DNA of 64,000 nucleotides from a virus, in the IMG/VR virus record IMGVR_UViG_3300045971_000437, positions 1 to 64,000 of that record. One strand, given 5' to 3'. Each line of letters begins with the position of its first letter. The stretch's first letter is position 1. Positions 1 through 7,498 of the stretch are shown piece after piece. The position numbers were made by a program, and so were the translations under genes. The notes under the pieces are model-generated. The model was given only the letters and a program-made list of their open reading frames with translations, did not search any database and was not told the DNA's origin.

Positions 1-661
1 CAATAGAATTACCTGCCAACAATAAAGCAATAGCTAATGGATCAAATACAAAAATAATAGTAAGAATAACCCATTTGACTGCCAATTCAGGAGTTGTATT
101 AAATGCTTCAGCAACATAAATGATTGGACCAACTTCAACATTCTTTTTAATGGAATCTATTTTCAAAGCTGGAAGCTCTTTGTCAATTTCAATTAGCCTA
201 TCATTGATATGTTTAATTTCTGGGCCAAACTGTTTTATTAACTGCGTCCTACCTCTAACATTTGATTCTGGTAGTTGAGAAATTTGTTTATCAATTGCTT
301 CTTTACGCTTTTGATTTCTACCTTGTTCATCGGTAAGAGCTGCAAGCTGAACACTTTGTTGATTTGTATTTGATATTGCTTTCTGAAATTCTCCAGACAG
401 ATAGCCAAATGCACCAGCAGATGTAATAAACATTAGCACAACAGATGCAATTAAATAATAAGTCTTTGGAATAATTCTAATATCTTTCCAATATGTGTAG
501 GTGTAACTTACAGTAATAACTTTAGCAAAATCTAAACATACTGCCAAAATAATAACTACTTGACTAGCAGCAAACATTGATGATAGTCCGATAACACTTA
601 CCCACGTACCAATAACTTCTAATGCAAATGCAGCTAGAAAAACTAAAAACATAAAAACCAT
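1..661 (-). CDS. Multi-pass membrane protein with central coiled coil (3' partial)
   Basis: The frame opens with ATG at 661 and runs off the left edge, so the C-terminus is missing. The visible 220 residues have hydrophobic segments near residues 1-25, 28-50 and 68-86. A charged, Gln/Lys/Glu-rich stretch at about 90-165 looks like a coiled coil, and another hydrophobic segment (WVILTIIFVFDPLAIALLL) begins near 195. This is an inner-membrane topology with a long soluble loop. It precedes no recognisable partner and lies downstream of the GroES-like gene. I do not recognise a function. Confidence 0.75.
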   Translation of the reverse strand, partial: MVFMFLVFLAAFALEVIGTWVSVIGLSSMFAASQVVIILAVCLDFAKVITVSYTYTYWKDIRIIPKTYYLIASVVLMFITSAGAFGYLSGEFQKAISNTNQQSVQLAALTDEQGRNQKRKEAIDKQISQLPESNVRGRTQLIKQFGPEIKHINDRLIEIDKELPALKIDSIKKNVEVGPIIYVAEAFNTTPELAVKWVILTIIFVFDPLAIALLLAGNSI

Positions 662-689
662 AATTTTCTCCGATTAAAGTCAGCTAGAC

Positions 690-1049
690 TTAGTAGTCAA
701 ATGCTACACTTTCATCTTCGCCAATAGCGATAACTTTAGTATCATCTGATTTCCAGTAAGACTGACCATTAAATTTGTATTCAATTGTCCACTTTAATGC
801 TTCAATGAGAACAATATCCCCGATATTAAAATCTGTTACCTTTGAACCTACAGCAACGACCTTAGCCCAACGTGCATATTTCCCCTGAACATCTAAATCT
901 TGATTAGTAAGAATGATTTGTCCACTATTCTTACTAACAAATTTACCTCCGACTGTCTCCGATAAAAAGGAGAAGAGGAATGTATTTCCTATAGGTTGAA
1001 GATGTCCCTCATCGCCATTGAAAGTGATACATGATTTATTAAAGTCCAT
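690..1049 (-). CDS. GroES-like co-chaperonin (gp31-like)
   Basis: This 119-residue protein has the GroES order of elements: an N-terminal strand (LQPIGNTFLF), a mobile-loop-like segment (KNSGQIILTN), a core strand AKVVAVGSKV, then FNIGDIVLIE and a closing VIAIGED strand. In the family a heptameric ring caps host GroEL; T4 gp31 replaces GroES so that the major capsid protein can fold. The start at 1049 is chosen because GGAG sits 8 bases upstream (TCGGAGATAATAAAATG). The open frame extends to 1217, but no ribosome site supports an earlier start. Sequence identity to T4 gp31 itself looks low, so it could also be called a phage GroES. Confidence 0.8.
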   Translation of the reverse strand: MDFNKSCITFNGDEGHLQPIGNTFLFSFLSETVGGKFVSKNSGQIILTNQDLDVQGKYARWAKVVAVGSKVTDFNIGDIVLIEALKWTIEYKFNGQSYWKSDDTKVIAIGEDESVAFDY

Positions 1050-1232
1050 TTTATTATCTCCGATATTTTGTATATTTTTATTAAACAGTTCTATCATTCT
1101 CATTTGTAAATGCTGAGGATATGATGTAACATTATTAAGCATCTGATATGATTGCATTATAATTTTCAGAAGATCACTATGCAGATGCCGAAAAATCTTT
1201 AGGCATACCGATAGCAATTAATTGTTATTTTA

Positions 1233-1508
1233 TTATTTAGCTGCTTTTTTGCTATTAGCTTGGGCATTTGCAGAAATTTGTGCTGCTTCAGCACCAAAGG
1301 TAAGAGCAGATGGAAGATTTGCAATCGCTGGAAGTTCAACCTGTTCAATAGATTGAACAGTTCTAGTTTTAAATCCATCCTTTTCATCTATGAATTTACG
1401 ACGTTGAGTTGCTCCCACTGGCACAGGTGCAGTAGCTAATTGCTGTTTAATAGTTAGTAAATCGAAATCTACTATTTCACCGCGAGCTGATCGGGCTTTT
1501 TTGCTCAT
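1233..1508 (-). CDS. Conserved phage hypothetical protein
   Basis: This 91-residue protein begins MSKKARSARGEIVDF, followed by DLLTIKQQL. The start at 1508 is preceded by GGAG at good spacing; the frame continues 16 codons upstream without a ribosome site. The N-terminus is basic and the C-terminus is Ala/Gln/Lys-rich and probably disordered. I associate the RGEIVDFDLL..KQQ signature with small proteins of other large myophages, but I cannot assign a role. About 180 bases with no convincing gene separate it from the GroES-like gene. Confidence 0.7.
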   Translation of the reverse strand: MSKKARSARGEIVDFDLLTIKQQLATAPVPVGATQRRKFIDEKDGFKTRTVQSIEQVELPAIANLPSALTFGAEAAQISANAQANSKKAAK

Positions 1509-1588
1509 TAGAGTATTCTCCAGAAAGGGATTTTTGATAAATATAAACTTACACAAATATTTATTAGTACCCCGGCGAGATCACATCT

Positions 1589-2131
1589 TCAGTCGTGGAA
1601 GAACTCTTCCATTGGAATGTTGTACTTTATAGGATCAACAGCATGTAATCCTAAAAGAAACAGTACTAAAGAAGCGCAGGATGAACCCCTACCAACTCCC
1701 CATAACGTATCTGATTTCCTTAGTTTATCAATGATATAAACGATTGTCCTGAATATCATTTCAATATCTCTATCTTTAATTTGAGCTAATTCTTCCAATG
1801 ACCTAACACTATATTTGTCCTGAATAACTGGATCAGTTATATTTTTCCTTTTGAAAAATTCATGTAACATAGCATAGACATAATTGTCAAAGTGAAATGT
1901 TTTGTAAAACTCTGGAATCTTCCAATCTTTATTGTATTCTTTATTCAGCGATTTGTTAGAGCAGATATCTTCATCAGCTAAGGAATTGAATAGCTTTATG
2001 TCTTCATTGATTTCTGTTACAGCAATTTTTTCAATAGAAACACCTGACAAAATTAATGATGGAACATCATCAGGATTTACCTCAGATGTTCCATCAAACC
2101 ATAATGTTCTATTTTTTAATTGTGTTTTCAT
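1589..2131 (-). CDS. Isolated DNA polymerase III alpha-like fragment
   Basis: At 180 residues this is far shorter than a replicative DnaE (over 1,000). The C-terminal third carries GVGRGSSCASLVLFLLG followed by DPIKYNIPMEEFF. This closely resembles the GPGRGSAAGSLVAYLLG...DPLKYNLLFERF region of the bacterial Pol III alpha palm. The catalytic aspartates that follow this region in DnaE are absent because the protein ends there. It overlaps the upstream gene by 4 bases (ATGA). It cannot be a polymerase alone; a scaffold, host-replisome decoy or DNA-binding role is conceivable but unproven. Confidence 0.7.
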   Translation of the reverse strand: MKTQLKNRTLWFDGTSEVNPDDVPSLILSGVSIEKIAVTEINEDIKLFNSLADEDICSNKSLNKEYNKDWKIPEFYKTFHFDNYVYAMLHEFFKRKNITDPVIQDKYSVRSLEELAQIKDRDIEMIFRTIVYIIDKLRKSDTLWGVGRGSSCASLVLFLLGLHAVDPIKYNIPMEEFFHD

Positions 2132-2358
2132 TTACCAACAGAAGTTAAACCAAATTCGGCCATCTTACGAAGTACTGTTTCTGGTATTGTAACATACGGA
2201 GCTTGTGGATAAAACTGTATCCTGCCCCAGTTACCTGTATCTAGAAAAATTCTAAGTGAACTTAAGTGCTCATCATTTGCTGGATTAAACTCCTCACGAA
2301 TAATTTTAGCATTGCGGAGAGTGCGTGATCCGCCTAATACATCATTATGCATTGTCAT
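2128..2358 (-). CDS. Hypothetical protein, 76 aa
   Basis: A small soluble protein with no motif I recognise. Its stop overlaps the start of the DnaE-like gene by 4 bases, so the two are translationally coupled and may act together. It lies 18 bases downstream of the secreted-protein gene, in the same transcript. Confidence 0.65.
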   Translation of the reverse strand: MTMHNDVLGGSRTLRNAKIIREEFNPANDEHLSSLRIFLDTGNWGRIQFYPQAPYVTIPETVLRKMAEFGLTSVGK

Positions 2359-2376
2359 GATTATTTTCTTTCTAAA

Positions 2377-2946
2377 TTAGAAAATGCAATTTAAACCGAC
2401 GAGCATAGTAAGAACTAAAACTATACCAGATGAAATTAATTTCCCTGCTATTTGATCACTATCTTCTTCATAAGAAATTACATATCTTTTATTCAATAAT
2501 CCAAACAACGCTGGCTTTGTCTCATAGATACACTTACCCCATCTATATGAAAATAGAAGATATAAAGATATAGAAGATCCAAGAATGAGAACTGCTAAAC
2601 CAACCACGATTTTTAAAATATCTCGTCCGATGATTTTGTAAACTACAATGCCAACAGTAACTTTGCCGAGACTAGTCTGAGAGAAGTCATTAGCTGCGAC
2701 CCCCATTTCTTTAGCTGCGCCAACCATTGCTTTGCCCATATTTGCACCCATATCACCCCAAGCTCCAGCCTCTTGACGAACGATTGCTGAAATATTTGTT
2801 GGTTCATCTTTCTGCAATTTTGCATCAATGACACTTTTCTTTAATTCAGCAATTTGTGCTGCTGAAAGACCTGAAACATCTACAGTATTCTGCGCAAATA
2901 CAGGTGTAGATAACATTAGTGTCAATATCAATAATAATTTTTTCAT
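2377..2946 (-). CDS. Exported membrane protein with signal peptide
   Basis: The protein starts MKKLLLILTLMLSTPVFAQ, a typical Sec signal peptide with a likely cut after VFA. The mature part has an Ala/Gly-rich region, two adjacent hydrophobic segments near residues 110-135 and one more at the C-terminus. It would be periplasmic or inner-membrane anchored during infection. The start at 2946 is preferred over the in-frame ATG at 2952 because it places AAGGA 7 bases upstream. The upstream ATG overlaps the dCMP deaminase stop. No family is recognised. Confidence 0.7.
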   Translation of the reverse strand: MKKLLLILTLMLSTPVFAQNTVDVSGLSAAQIAELKKSVIDAKLQKDEPTNISAIVRQEAGAWGDMGANMGKAMVGAAKEMGVAANDFSQTSLGKVTVGIVVYKIIGRDILKIVVGLAVLILGSSISLYLLFSYRWGKCIYETKPALFGLLNKRYVISYEEDSDQIAGKLISSGIVLVLTMLVGLNCIF

Positions 2947-2948
2947 CT

Positions 2949-3389
2949 TCATTTCCTTTTAATTTGATCAACTTGAATTTTATACTTCATTAACATATCA
3001 ATACCAGCAGTTAGCCGATATTTTTCACGATAAACAACACGAGCAACTTTTGCTTGAATGATAAGCTTTGCACATTCAGGGCACGGAGACATTGTTACAT
3101 ACATTGTTGAACCTTCTGCCCCACGTCCACCACCAGCAACTAATTTCATTAGAACATTACTTTCGGCATGAAGTACTTCAGGCCTAGTAGTTAATGTTCC
3201 ATCTAAATTTTCTATTTCACAATTATTATCATGCCCTGCTGGCATTCCGTTCCATCCCATGGAAATAATGTTTGAATTATTATATAATACGGCTCCTACT
3301 TTTGATCGTCTAGCATGAGATAATACTGCGAAATTTTCAGCAGTTTTTAAAAGAATTTCATCTAGAATTTTTTCGCGTTCTGGGGACAT
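2949..3389 (-). CDS. cd: Deoxycytidylate (dCMP) deaminase
   Basis: This zinc deaminase converts dCMP to dUMP, feeding thymidylate synthesis. It has the HAE zinc and catalytic motif (His74, Glu76) and PCPEC (Cys103, Cys106) at the expected spacing in a 146-residue protein. The TSKVGAV-like strand (SKVGAVLYNN) and GWNGMPAG loop are typical of the family. In T4 the equivalent is gene cd. It heads a run of minus-strand genes and is divergent from the homing endonuclease on the other strand. Confidence 0.93.
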   Translation of the reverse strand: MSPEREKILDEILLKTAENFAVLSHARRSKVGAVLYNNSNIISMGWNGMPAGHDNNCEIENLDGTLTTRPEVLHAESNVLMKLVAGGGRGAEGSTMYVTMSPCPECAKLIIQAKVARVVYREKYRLTAGIDMLMKYKIQVDQIKRK

Positions 3390-3391
3390 TT

Positions 3392-3399
3392 TATAAATA
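3392..3399 (+). promoter_or_regulatory. T4-type late promoter (TATAAATA)
   Basis: An exact TATAAATA lies 32 bases before the plus-strand HNH gene, the right distance for a T4-type late promoter. AGGA-like sequence precedes the ATG. The endonuclease therefore has its own late promoter. Confidence 0.6.
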
Positions 3400-3430
3400 G
3401 ATTATATGTTATGGTTATAAAGGAAACAGT

Positions 3431-4174
3431 ATGAATTATCAGAAATTATATAATAATATTATATACAATGCTCAAAATAAAGTAAACTTAAATTATACAG
3501 AATCTCATCATATTATCCCTAAATTCATGGGAGGAACAGATGATAAAAACAATCTCGTGAAATTAACAGCTAAAGAACATTTTATATGTCATCTATTATT
3601 AGTTAAGTTTGTCCCTGAAAATAAAAAATATGCTGCTACTAAATCCGTTTATATGATGCTTAATTGGAATTATAATAACCAAAATGCGGTTAAAAATAGA
3701 GGAGGATTAAGCAATAAAATAATAAGATTTAAACACCCGCCAATGCCGGATGATGTTAAACAATTAGTGTCTGCAGCCGCAATAAAACAGTTTCAAGATC
3801 CAACAAAAAGACAGCGACATCTAGATGCCGTTAATAATAGATGGGCAAAGCCCGAGGAACATCAAAAAATGAAAATCGCTCAAACAGAAAGATTTAAAGA
3901 TCCAAATGAAGGAGAGAAAATTTCTAAAGGATTAAATAATTTCTTTGCTAACAATATTTCTCCTAATAAAGATAGATCATATTCTCACCTCTCAATAGAA
4001 CAGCGAAACGAATTATTTGGATCTAAAAACAAAGGTCGTATTCAATCTAAAGAAGAAATAGAAAAAAGGGCTGCTAAATTAAGAAAACCGAGAAGTGCTC
4101 AAGCCTGTGAAAATATAAGACTTGGTGCGCTAAAACGTGAAGCTACTAGAAGGTTAAAAAATGAAACAAATTAA
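3431..4174 (+). CDS. HNH homing endonuclease with NUMOD3-like repeats
   Basis: The N-terminal HNH nuclease domain shows ESHHIIPKFMGGTDDKNNLV and LTAKEHFICHLLL (residues about 26-58). The C-terminal half has repeated Lys/Arg-rich helices of the NUMOD3 type that bind DNA (EEIEKRAAKLRKPRSAQACE). Such free-standing genes spread themselves by cutting cognate alleles that lack them. It is one of only three plus-strand genes here, has its own late promoter, and its stop overlaps the convergent gene by 4 bases. These are the marks of a mobile insertion. Confidence 0.9.
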   Translation: MNYQKLYNNIIYNAQNKVNLNYTESHHIIPKFMGGTDDKNNLVKLTAKEHFICHLLLVKFVPENKKYAATKSVYMMLNWNYNNQNAVKNRGGLSNKIIRFKHPPMPDDVKQLVSAAAIKQFQDPTKRQRHLDAVNNRWAKPEEHQKMKIAQTERFKDPNEGEKISKGLNNFFANNISPNKDRSYSHLSIEQRNELFGSKNKGRIQSKEEIEKRAAKLRKPRSAQACENIRLGALKREATRRLKNETN

Positions 4175-4521
4175 TGCAAAGTTTGTCCATGTTCTGTCCC
4201 TTCCAATTCTTCTTCATCAATTTCAAGATCTTCTTCAAGATCAGCTATAACTCGTCTCATCGCATTAAAAAGCAAAACATCACCCTGCTCAATTTGATAA
4301 CGTAATTCAGAATATAAACCTTCTTCTAAAATGCCAGTCAAACCAACGCAAGACATAAATGTTGCAACACCTGGCTCAGACTTATCTGAGTCATCATACT
4401 TAGTACCAAAAACTAGAAGAGCATAATCATCACTTGTTTCAACTAAAGTAATTGTTGGTTCAACTGCTTCTGTTAGAGCGAATAGTACTGGGTCTTCATT
4501 TACATTTTCACGATCGCTCAT
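4171..4521 (-). CDS. Acidic hypothetical protein, 116 aa
   Basis: A strongly acidic protein with a Glu/Asp-rich C-terminus (EEDLEIDEEELEG). It has its own T4-type early promoter just upstream. Small acidic early proteins of phages often bind or mimic nucleic acid targets, but nothing specific supports that here. It overlaps the HNH gene tail-to-tail. Confidence 0.65.
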   Translation of the reverse strand: MSDRENVNEDPVLFALTEAVEPTITLVETSDDYALLVFGTKYDDSDKSEPGVATFMSCVGLTGILEEGLYSELRYQIEQGDVLLFNAMRRVIADLEEDLEIDEEELEGTEHGQTLH

Positions 4522-4542
4522 ATTTTCCTTTTAGTTAATGAT

Positions 4543-4571
4543 ATTATATCACACTTAAATATTACAGTAAA
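4543..4571 (-). promoter_or_regulatory. T4-type early promoter
   Basis: On the minus strand TTTACT (4566-4571) and an extended -10 TGATATAAT (TATAAT at 4543-4548) are separated by 17 bases. They match the T4 early consensus GTTTACTT...TATAAT. The promoter lies 22 bases before the 116-aa gene and overlaps the 3' end of the previous gene. Confidence 0.75.
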
Positions 4572-5101
4572 CTTACTCTGTCTCGTGATCCCGTTTTTGG
4601 ATTATATTTCCAAACGCTATTAAAATTAAATTTTAATTCTTTACCCAACATAGATTTTATAAGAGAATCTTTGCAAAAATCATTGGTATCATTTATACTG
4701 ATTGCTGACCAGTTTGCATATTCTAAAATTAATTGATTAACAGTAAAATTATATCTATCTAAAACAAACATGTAATTATATGCAGTGGATACAATTATAC
4801 TTTGTGGGTCTCTGTCCATTTCCTGAGTTTTAATTTCGCCAATACCAGTGAATATATCTGACCCCCTAATATAAAAATCTGCCACTAGATATGTTGGGTG
4901 TAATTCAAAAATTTCAACAAATGGAGATTCAGCACACTCCATTAAGGCATGAAGAATCTTTTTTATTCTTGATCTTTCTACGCCGCGGTTGTTGTTAAAT
5001 TTATTTGATCTTTCAATAGCAGTATCTAAAATCTGCCTAGTTATAACAACAGATATCGGCTTACTTAAAAGCTCCACTAACCTAGTATCTTTATCGCTCA
5101 T
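4562..5101 (-). CDS. Hypothetical protein, 179 aa
   Basis: Soluble alpha/beta protein with no recognised motif. Its start overlaps the stop of the Thg1-like gene by 4 bases (ATGA), indicating coupled translation and perhaps a shared pathway. The early promoter of the next gene overlaps its last codons. Confidence 0.65.
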   Translation of the reverse strand: MSDKDTRLVELLSKPISVVITRQILDTAIERSNKFNNNRGVERSRIKKILHALMECAESPFVEIFELHPTYLVADFYIRGSDIFTGIGEIKTQEMDRDPQSIIVSTAYNYMFVLDRYNFTVNQLILEYANWSAISINDTNDFCKDSLIKSMLGKELKFNFNSVWKYNPKTGSRDRVSLL

Positions 5102-5886
5102 ACAAACATCTTTCTAAATTCGGCATCACCACGAATATCACCAACATTAAGTGATTCAACCGTTGAACGTTCTACCGGACCATCTGGTCTGTGCTCAAGC
5201 GGAATCTGACTCATTTGTAGTGGAGAAAGTTCTACCATTTTGTTTACGCGTTTAGCAAATGTTCCAAATTTAAAATAATCTGGAGTATCATGCCAATCAT
5301 ATCCAGCTTCGAGCATCATTTCTTTACGTGTTTCACTATTCACGCCGTCAAGCTTACGTGTTGAAAACAATTCATGTGCTGCCATAGAGATGCTGTTTTT
5401 AATTGCATCTTCTTGACGCCAAAGAAAATTCAAATATGCATCATTAATGTTATCTACATTCCATACACGGGCATCGAAGATAGCGACTTCATCAGATTTT
5501 TCTTTAATTGATGTTCGTAGATTTTTATTAAAATATCCACTAGCCATTCCAGCAAGAACAGATGTAAGCTTCTGAAATTTACCATCAAAGATAAATTGAG
5601 CTTGTGGATTCTTTTCAAGATCAAGATTCCAATATAGAGTAATTTCATCTGATTGAGTATAGCCCATTGATGCATGGGTTTCTTCAACAAGATAATGCAT
5701 TGTGGCTATCATTAGTCCACTGAGACGGCTATCATATGGGCGCTTCAATCCCCGTGTAAAAGTGTGAAATGATCGACCATCAAGACGACACATCAATGGT
5801 TTCGTTTTATCAGCTTTTCGGCTGGCTTCAATTCGTTCTTGAGCTTTCAAACGGTCGCCAAGAGTTTCAAATTCAGTTGTTTGCAT
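5098..5886 (-). CDS. Thg1-like 3'-5' nucleotidyltransferase (tRNAHis guanylyltransferase family)
   Basis: Thg1-family enzymes add nucleotides in the 3'-5' direction, either the G-1 of tRNA-His or, in bacterial-type Thg1-like proteins, repair of 5'-truncated tRNAs. The 262-residue protein has the metal-binding signature RLDGRSFHTF (Asp36) and SDE (Asp80, Glu81), matching Asp29, Asp76 and Glu77 of human Thg1. The TQSDEITLYW strand is characteristic. It lies between a coupled unknown gene and the Acb1-like gene, in an early transcript, and fits a role in tRNA repair during infection. The substrate is not determinable from sequence. Confidence 0.88.
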   Translation of the reverse strand: MQTTEFETLGDRLKAQERIEASRKADKTKPLMCRLDGRSFHTFTRGLKRPYDSRLSGLMIATMHYLVEETHASMGYTQSDEITLYWNLDLEKNPQAQFIFDGKFQKLTSVLAGMASGYFNKNLRTSIKEKSDEVAIFDARVWNVDNINDAYLNFLWRQEDAIKNSISMAAHELFSTRKLDGVNSETRKEMMLEAGYDWHDTPDYFKFGTFAKRVNKMVELSPLQMSQIPLEHRPDGPVERSTVESLNVGDIRGDAEFRKMFV

Positions 5887-5899
5887 TTTATTTCCTATA

Positions 5900-6364
5900 T
5901 TAGTGAGCGTTTAGATCAAGATCTTCTACGTATTCTTCACCCAACATGATGTCATATGGGTATGGTGGGATATCTTTTATGTCACCAGTAAAATCGTAAT
6001 TGAGCGTAATGTGTGGTTGATAGACAGGGAAATCATAAGTGGCGCCATGTTTCTTCATTAAGAATTCATGACGTGCTTCAATGCCTGGAGCATCAAGAAG
6101 CATAACTAAAACTCGCTCACCTTTACGTGCATCAAATATCTCGTAGCCTTTAAATCTAGCTCGATATTGTGCAGTTTTTGCTTTTAGTTCTGGATGATGT
6201 TTAGTACTATAAATTACGGTAGTATGAAGTCGCTGTTCAAACATGGACTGTCTGACTTTTAATCCAGCTTTTTTGAAGTGTTGATAAAGGTGAAGTCCAC
6301 CCGGTTTTAGAACTCTAAGACCGACATAAGTTCCTTTTTCTTCCATTAATTCTTCGAATTTCAT
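5900..6364 (-). CDS. 2H phosphoesterase, Acb1-like (anti-CBASS)
   Basis: Two HxT motifs, LHTTVIYS (His47, Thr49) and PHITLNYD (His118, Thr120), define the 2H phosphoesterase fold. The length of 154 residues, the spacing, and the segment HGATYDFPVYQPHITL before the second motif resemble T4 gp57B/Acb1. Acb1 cleaves cyclic di- and trinucleotide signals and so disables CBASS defence. A 2'-5' RNA ligase-like role in RNA end processing remains possible given nearby RNA-repair genes. It is transcribed from its own early promoter, as expected for anti-defence. Confidence 0.78.
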   Translation of the reverse strand: MKFEELMEEKGTYVGLRVLKPGGLHLYQHFKKAGLKVRQSMFEQRLHTTVIYSTKHHPELKAKTAQYRARFKGYEIFDARKGERVLVMLLDAPGIEARHEFLMKKHGATYDFPVYQPHITLNYDFTGDIKDIPPYPYDIMLGEEYVEDLDLNAH

Positions 6365-6402
6365 ATTAACTTTCTATCAAGACATGTTATTAATTATGTT
6401 AT

Positions 6403-6431
6403 ATTATAACACGTCCTGATAGAGAAGTAAA
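6403..6431 (-). promoter_or_regulatory. T4-type early promoter nested in an inverted repeat
   Basis: TTTACT (6426-6431) and an extended -10 TGTTATAAT (6403-6408) with 17-base spacing drive the Acb1-like gene. Arms at 6374-6390 and 6406-6422 are inverted repeats of 17 bases with 15 matches; the two mismatches would be G-U pairs in RNA. One arm lies in the -35/-10 spacer, so only read-through RNA could form the hairpin. Confidence 0.75.
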
Positions 6432-6437
6432 CTGGTG

Positions 6438-6878
6438 TTACTCTGCTTTTGCGCTTCCTGATTGAACTTGTGTATCTGCATCATTCTTCTTGAATGGAGC
6501 AGCACATTCATCTGATCCATTTACTCCATACTTAGCAAGAAGTAATTTAGAGAATCCATCTATCGAAGCTACGTAAGCTAAATAAATTGCAAACATATCC
6601 CAGGTAAGTGTTCCTTTAAGAGTTAACTGAACAACTATCCATGTTCCAACTACTCCTCCTATCAACTGCAATATTTTTGTAGTTGATACTTTTGTTCCAT
6701 CTCTAGTTAGCATATCAAGCCAATCTAGTTTTTTATTACACTGAGCTCGCCATAATGCGAAAATGAATAGAGTTGCTAATATAAAAATTATTAGCCCATA
6801 AACATTTACTGAATAGCTACCCAAATAAATCATTGAGTGTTCCATATTTTGCCTTTGAATTTCGGTTGTGGTGTTCAT
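6438..6878 (-). CDS. Membrane protein, possible holin
   Basis: Three hydrophobic segments are visible at roughly residues 25-43, 70-88 and 92-112 of 146, followed by a charged, Ser/Asp-rich tail. It sits downstream of the tail fibre and a glycosyltransferase in a late operon and overlaps the latter by 4 bases. In T4 the holin gene t follows the tail-fibre genes, so a holin role is a reasonable guess from topology and position. I see no sequence signature that proves it. Confidence 0.55.
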   Translation of the reverse strand: MNTTTEIQRQNMEHSMIYLGSYSVNVYGLIIFILATLFIFALWRAQCNKKLDWLDMLTRDGTKVSTTKILQLIGGVVGTWIVVQLTLKGTLTWDMFAIYLAYVASIDGFSKLLLAKYGVNGSDECAAPFKKNDADTQVQSGSAKAE

Positions 6879-7498
6879 TTATCGTCCTTTTTATTATCTG
6901 TTAATATTGAGTACTGCTTTCTAATTTTGCATATATTTGATGTTTGCTTTTTTGATGTGTGAATCTGTTTTTGCGTATCCCACTTTCTCCATTTATAACA
7001 GACATGTGGAAAATATTCCCACTCTGTGAGTAGAGCAACTTCCGCAAAAAATATTTGGTCAAAATAATATGCATCATTATCATCATCTAATTTTCTTATT
7101 GCATTTTCTGCTGCAATTATAGCTATTTCTCTATCGATAATAACTAATTGGTGAATTAGAAACTTACCATTTAAAAAATTAGTCCTATTCCATTCATGTT
7201 CACTGCTGTATTGCTGACCAATTTTATCTCCTTTTGAATCTATAAAAATAGAATTGGTGTATATTGCTTTGCATTTATGTTCTATTAAATAATTTTTGAG
7301 ATTATTTAAATTCACAACGATATCGTCATCATCACAATACGAAACATATTGAGAAGTTGCCTGTCTAAACATTTTCAATCTAGCAATTGCTAAATTGGGA
7401 CCAGAAGTAAAAATAATATTTTCACCATTTAAACTATCTACAGCCTCTTCTAAAAATGGTGAACCTTGTGGTCGCAATACAATATTAAAATCTATCAT
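6875..7498 (-). CDS. GT-A family glycosyltransferase-like protein
   Basis: The N-terminal strand is followed by an AIARLKMFRQA helix and YVSYCDDDDIV, the DxD-type metal and nucleotide-sugar motif of GT-A (GT2-like) enzymes, near residues 50-61. The later segment FDQIFFAEVALL is consistent with the family. The 207-residue length is short, so it may be a minimal transferase. It overlaps the tail-fibre stop by 4 bases; modification of the fibre or of host surface sugars is inferred from this coupling. Confidence 0.7.
   Translation of the reverse strand: MIDFNIVLRPQGSPFLEEAVDSLNGENIIFTSGPNLAIARLKMFRQATSQYVSYCDDDDIVVNLNNLKNYLIEHKCKAIYTNSIFIDSKGDKIGQQYSSEHEWNRTNFLNGKFLIHQLVIIDREIAIIAAENAIRKLDDDNDAYYFDQIFFAEVALLTEWEYFPHVCYKWRKWDTQKQIHTSKKQTSNICKIRKQYSILTDNKKDDK

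Noticed and set aside
1050-1217. N-terminal extension of the GroES-like gene
   Set aside because: The extra 56 residues lack a ribosome site, while GGAG sits at good spacing before the ATG at 1049, where the GroES fold begins.
1199-1387. Short minus-strand frame overlapping the 91-aa protein
   Set aside because: It shares the DNA of the conserved hypothetical gene in another frame and has no supporting start signal.
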